Assembly: GCA_002482415.1 (NCBI GenBank)
Contig: DLFY01000347.1
Location: forward strand, 8,996-21,912
Reading direction: 5' to 3'
Source: Phycisphaerales bacterium UBA7708
GTDB lineage: Bacteria > Planctomycetota > Phycisphaerae > Sedimentisphaerales > Anaerohalosphaeraceae
Length of the DNA: 12,917 nt
The stretch's first letter is position 1. The number at the start of each line of letters is the position of its first letter. The notes beneath the pieces are model-generated. The model was not told the DNA's origin. It searched no databases and worked only from the letters and a program-made list of their open reading frames with translations. Positions 12,029 to 12,917 of this stretch are shown piece by piece. A program made the translations under genes and the position numbers.

Positions 12029-12056
12029 AGTATAACCGGCCAACTCAATATTTCAA
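12029..12056 (-). promoter_or_regulatory. Sigma-70-type promoter of accB-accC-dprA
   Basis: Read on the minus strand, TTGAAA (12056-12051), a 16-base spacer and TATACT (12034-12029) form a near-consensus promoter. Transcription would start near 12022, giving a leader of about 60 bases before the accB ATG. The -10 box and spacer length are the same as in the lysA promoter candidate. Confidence 0.6.
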
Positions 12057-12074
12057 GTATTTTATGCAAAATAC
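12057..12074. promoter_or_regulatory. Palindrome abutting the accB -35 box (candidate operator)
   Basis: GTATTTTATGCAAAATAC is an inverted repeat with perfect 7-bp arms (GTATTTT and AAAATAC) around ATGC. It ends exactly where the accB -35 candidate begins, a usual place for a regulator site. It does not match the FadR, FabR or FapR operators I know. The region is AT-rich, which raises the chance of accidental palindromes. The symmetry is seen directly and the operator role is inferred. Confidence 0.35.
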
Positions 12075-12127
12075 AAGGTATTAATATATCCAGTATATCT
12101 GATAATAATGAAGATTTCATCTGGTTG

Positions 12128-12155
12128 TTGCTTTTTCTATTAGAATCGCCATAAT
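12128..12155 (+). promoter_or_regulatory. Promoter candidate of the homocysteine methyltransferase gene
   Basis: TTGCTT (12128-12133), a 16-base spacer and CATAAT (12150-12155) point rightward, with a start near 12162 and a leader of about 48 bases. That is too short for an S-box or other SAM or cobalamin riboswitch. A small inverted repeat, ATGAA (12108-12112) and TTCAT (12116-12120), lies just upstream. The ribosome binding site is weak: only GGAA at 12197-12200, 9 bases before the ATG. Confidence 0.4.
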
Positions 12156-12209
12156 GTTATCTTCTTTTTAAGCAATGAACTAAGCAGAATGTATATGGAA
12201 TCGTGATTG

Positions 12210-12917
12210 ATGAAAACAATAACTGAACTTTTACAGCAGGCCATTGTGATTGCCGATGGGGCCATGGGCACCATGCTCTACCAGCACGGTGCGTTTCTCA
12301 ATACCTGTTTTGAAGAACTGAATCTGACACGTCCGGAACTGGTCGGGCGTATCCATGGCGAATATATCGAAGCAGGTGCTGATTTCATCGAAACCAACAC
12401 TTACGGAGCCAATGCATTCAAGCTGGCCCGTTTTGGCCTGAGTGACCGAAGCGACCAGATTATTCGGGCTGCGGTCGAAGTTGCTCGTCAGGCAGCAAAT
12501 GAAAAAGCTCTGGTGGCCGGCGCCGTGGGACCGCTGGGTGTGGATTTGCCGCAGGTTCCTGAACATTTACGCAACGCCGCGTATGAAGCTTTTGTGTCTC
12601 AGGTTCGCTCGCTCGATTCGTCCGGAGCCGATTTCCTTCTGATGGAAACTTTTTCCAGCTCCGACGAACTGCTTTTAGCCATTCAGGCGGCAGCCGGTGT
12701 CTGTGCAAAACCGATTTTTGCCCAGATGACCTGCGGCCCCAAACAAGAAACGCTATACGGGGTACCCATCCAGGATGCGATTGCCCCCATTGCTGCACAT
12801 CCTGCGGTAATCGCGGTCGGCTTGAATTGTTCCGTCGGTCCGTCGGATATGCTGGAAGCTATTCGGAAAATCCACAGTATTACCCCAAAGCCGATTATCG
12901 TCCAGCCCAATGCCGGA
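12210..12917 (+). CDS. Homocysteine S-methyltransferase, N-terminal part; probably fused to methylenetetrahydrofolate reductase (cut by window edge)
   Basis: Transfers a methyl group to homocysteine to make methionine. The frame is open from the ATG at 12210 through the last base: 236 residues seen, C-terminus missing. The sequence is a homocysteine methyltransferase barrel: ADGAMGTMLYQHG at 14-26, then CFEELNLTRPELV, the GADFIETNTYGAN block, AGAVGPLG, LLMETFSS and QMTCG. C207 in GLNCSVGP is the first of three zinc-binding cysteines, at the same number as in Thermotoga MetH. The GGCC pair lies beyond the edge. The text around CFEELN is closer to the YitJ-type fusion with 5,10-methylenetetrahydrofolate reductase than to MetH, but MetH itself is not excluded, since both share this domain. 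The gene is divergent from accB. It starts after a 247-base gap with a promoter candidate. Confidence 0.88.
   Translation, partial: MKTITELLQQAIVIADGAMGTMLYQHGAFLNTCFEELNLTRPELVGRIHGEYIEAGADFIETNTYGANAFKLARFGLSDRSDQIIRAAVEVARQAANEKALVAGAVGPLGVDLPQVPEHLRNAAYEAFVSQVRSLDSSGADFLLMETFSSSDELLLAIQAAAGVCAKPIFAQMTCGPKQETLYGVPIQDAIAPIAAHPAVIAVGLNCSVGPSDMLEAIRKIHSITPKPIIVQPNAG

Noticed and set aside
11963..12209. SAM or cobalamin riboswitch upstream of the methyltransferase gene
   Set aside because: The predicted leader is about 48 bases, and I found no S-box or B12-box motifs.

Overview
This window reads as an ordinary chromosomal housekeeping region of a free-living bacterium with roughly half GC. 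It carries ten protein genes, nine complete and one cut by the right edge. There are no RNA genes, mobile elements or CRISPR arrays that I can see. The gene set implies meso-diaminopimelate-dependent lysine synthesis, bacterial type II fatty acid synthesis and NAD-dependent DNA ligation. A PQQ-type beta-propeller gene lies among core genes, a few ribosome binding sites are weak, and the last gene resembles the homocysteine methyltransferase/MTHF reductase fusion family. Together these made me think of the Planctomycetota/PVC side (for example Phycisphaerae). That placement is a low-confidence inference from style and not from a marker gene.

Layout from left to right. (1) Positions 1-3021, plus strand: gnd (6-phosphogluconate dehydrogenase), a clear intrinsic terminator, then uxaC (glucuronate isomerase). 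(2) Positions 3045-4322, minus strand: lysA (diaminopimelate decarboxylase), convergent with uxaC. A perfect 10-bp inverted repeat lies in the last codons of uxaC. (3) Positions 4323-4518: a divergent promoter region. (4) Positions 4519-8892, plus strand: a compact run of ligA, ribD (ATGA overlap) and a membrane-anchored beta-propeller gene. (5) Positions 8906-11962, minus strand: the run accB, accC, dprA, read right to left. (6) Positions 11963-12209: a second divergent promoter region with an 18-bp palindrome against the accB promoter. (7) From 12210 to the right edge, plus strand: the N-terminal part of a homocysteine S-methyltransferase, probably a fusion with methylenetetrahydrofolate reductase.

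Functionally, gnd and uxaC serve sugar and sugar-acid catabolism (oxidative pentose phosphate pathway and hexuronate entry). lysA makes lysine. ligA seals DNA. ribD performs two steps of riboflavin synthesis. accB and accC are two of the subunits of acetyl-CoA carboxylase. dprA loads RecA on incoming single-stranded DNA. The last gene makes methionine. No single pathway unites them.

I found no undescribed multi-gene system here. The most unusual observations are a lysA whose cofactor-binding EPGR motif reads EPGA, two palindromic elements of unknown role, dprA placed behind the acetyl-CoA carboxylase genes, and an uncharacterised propeller protein in the ligA-ribD run.
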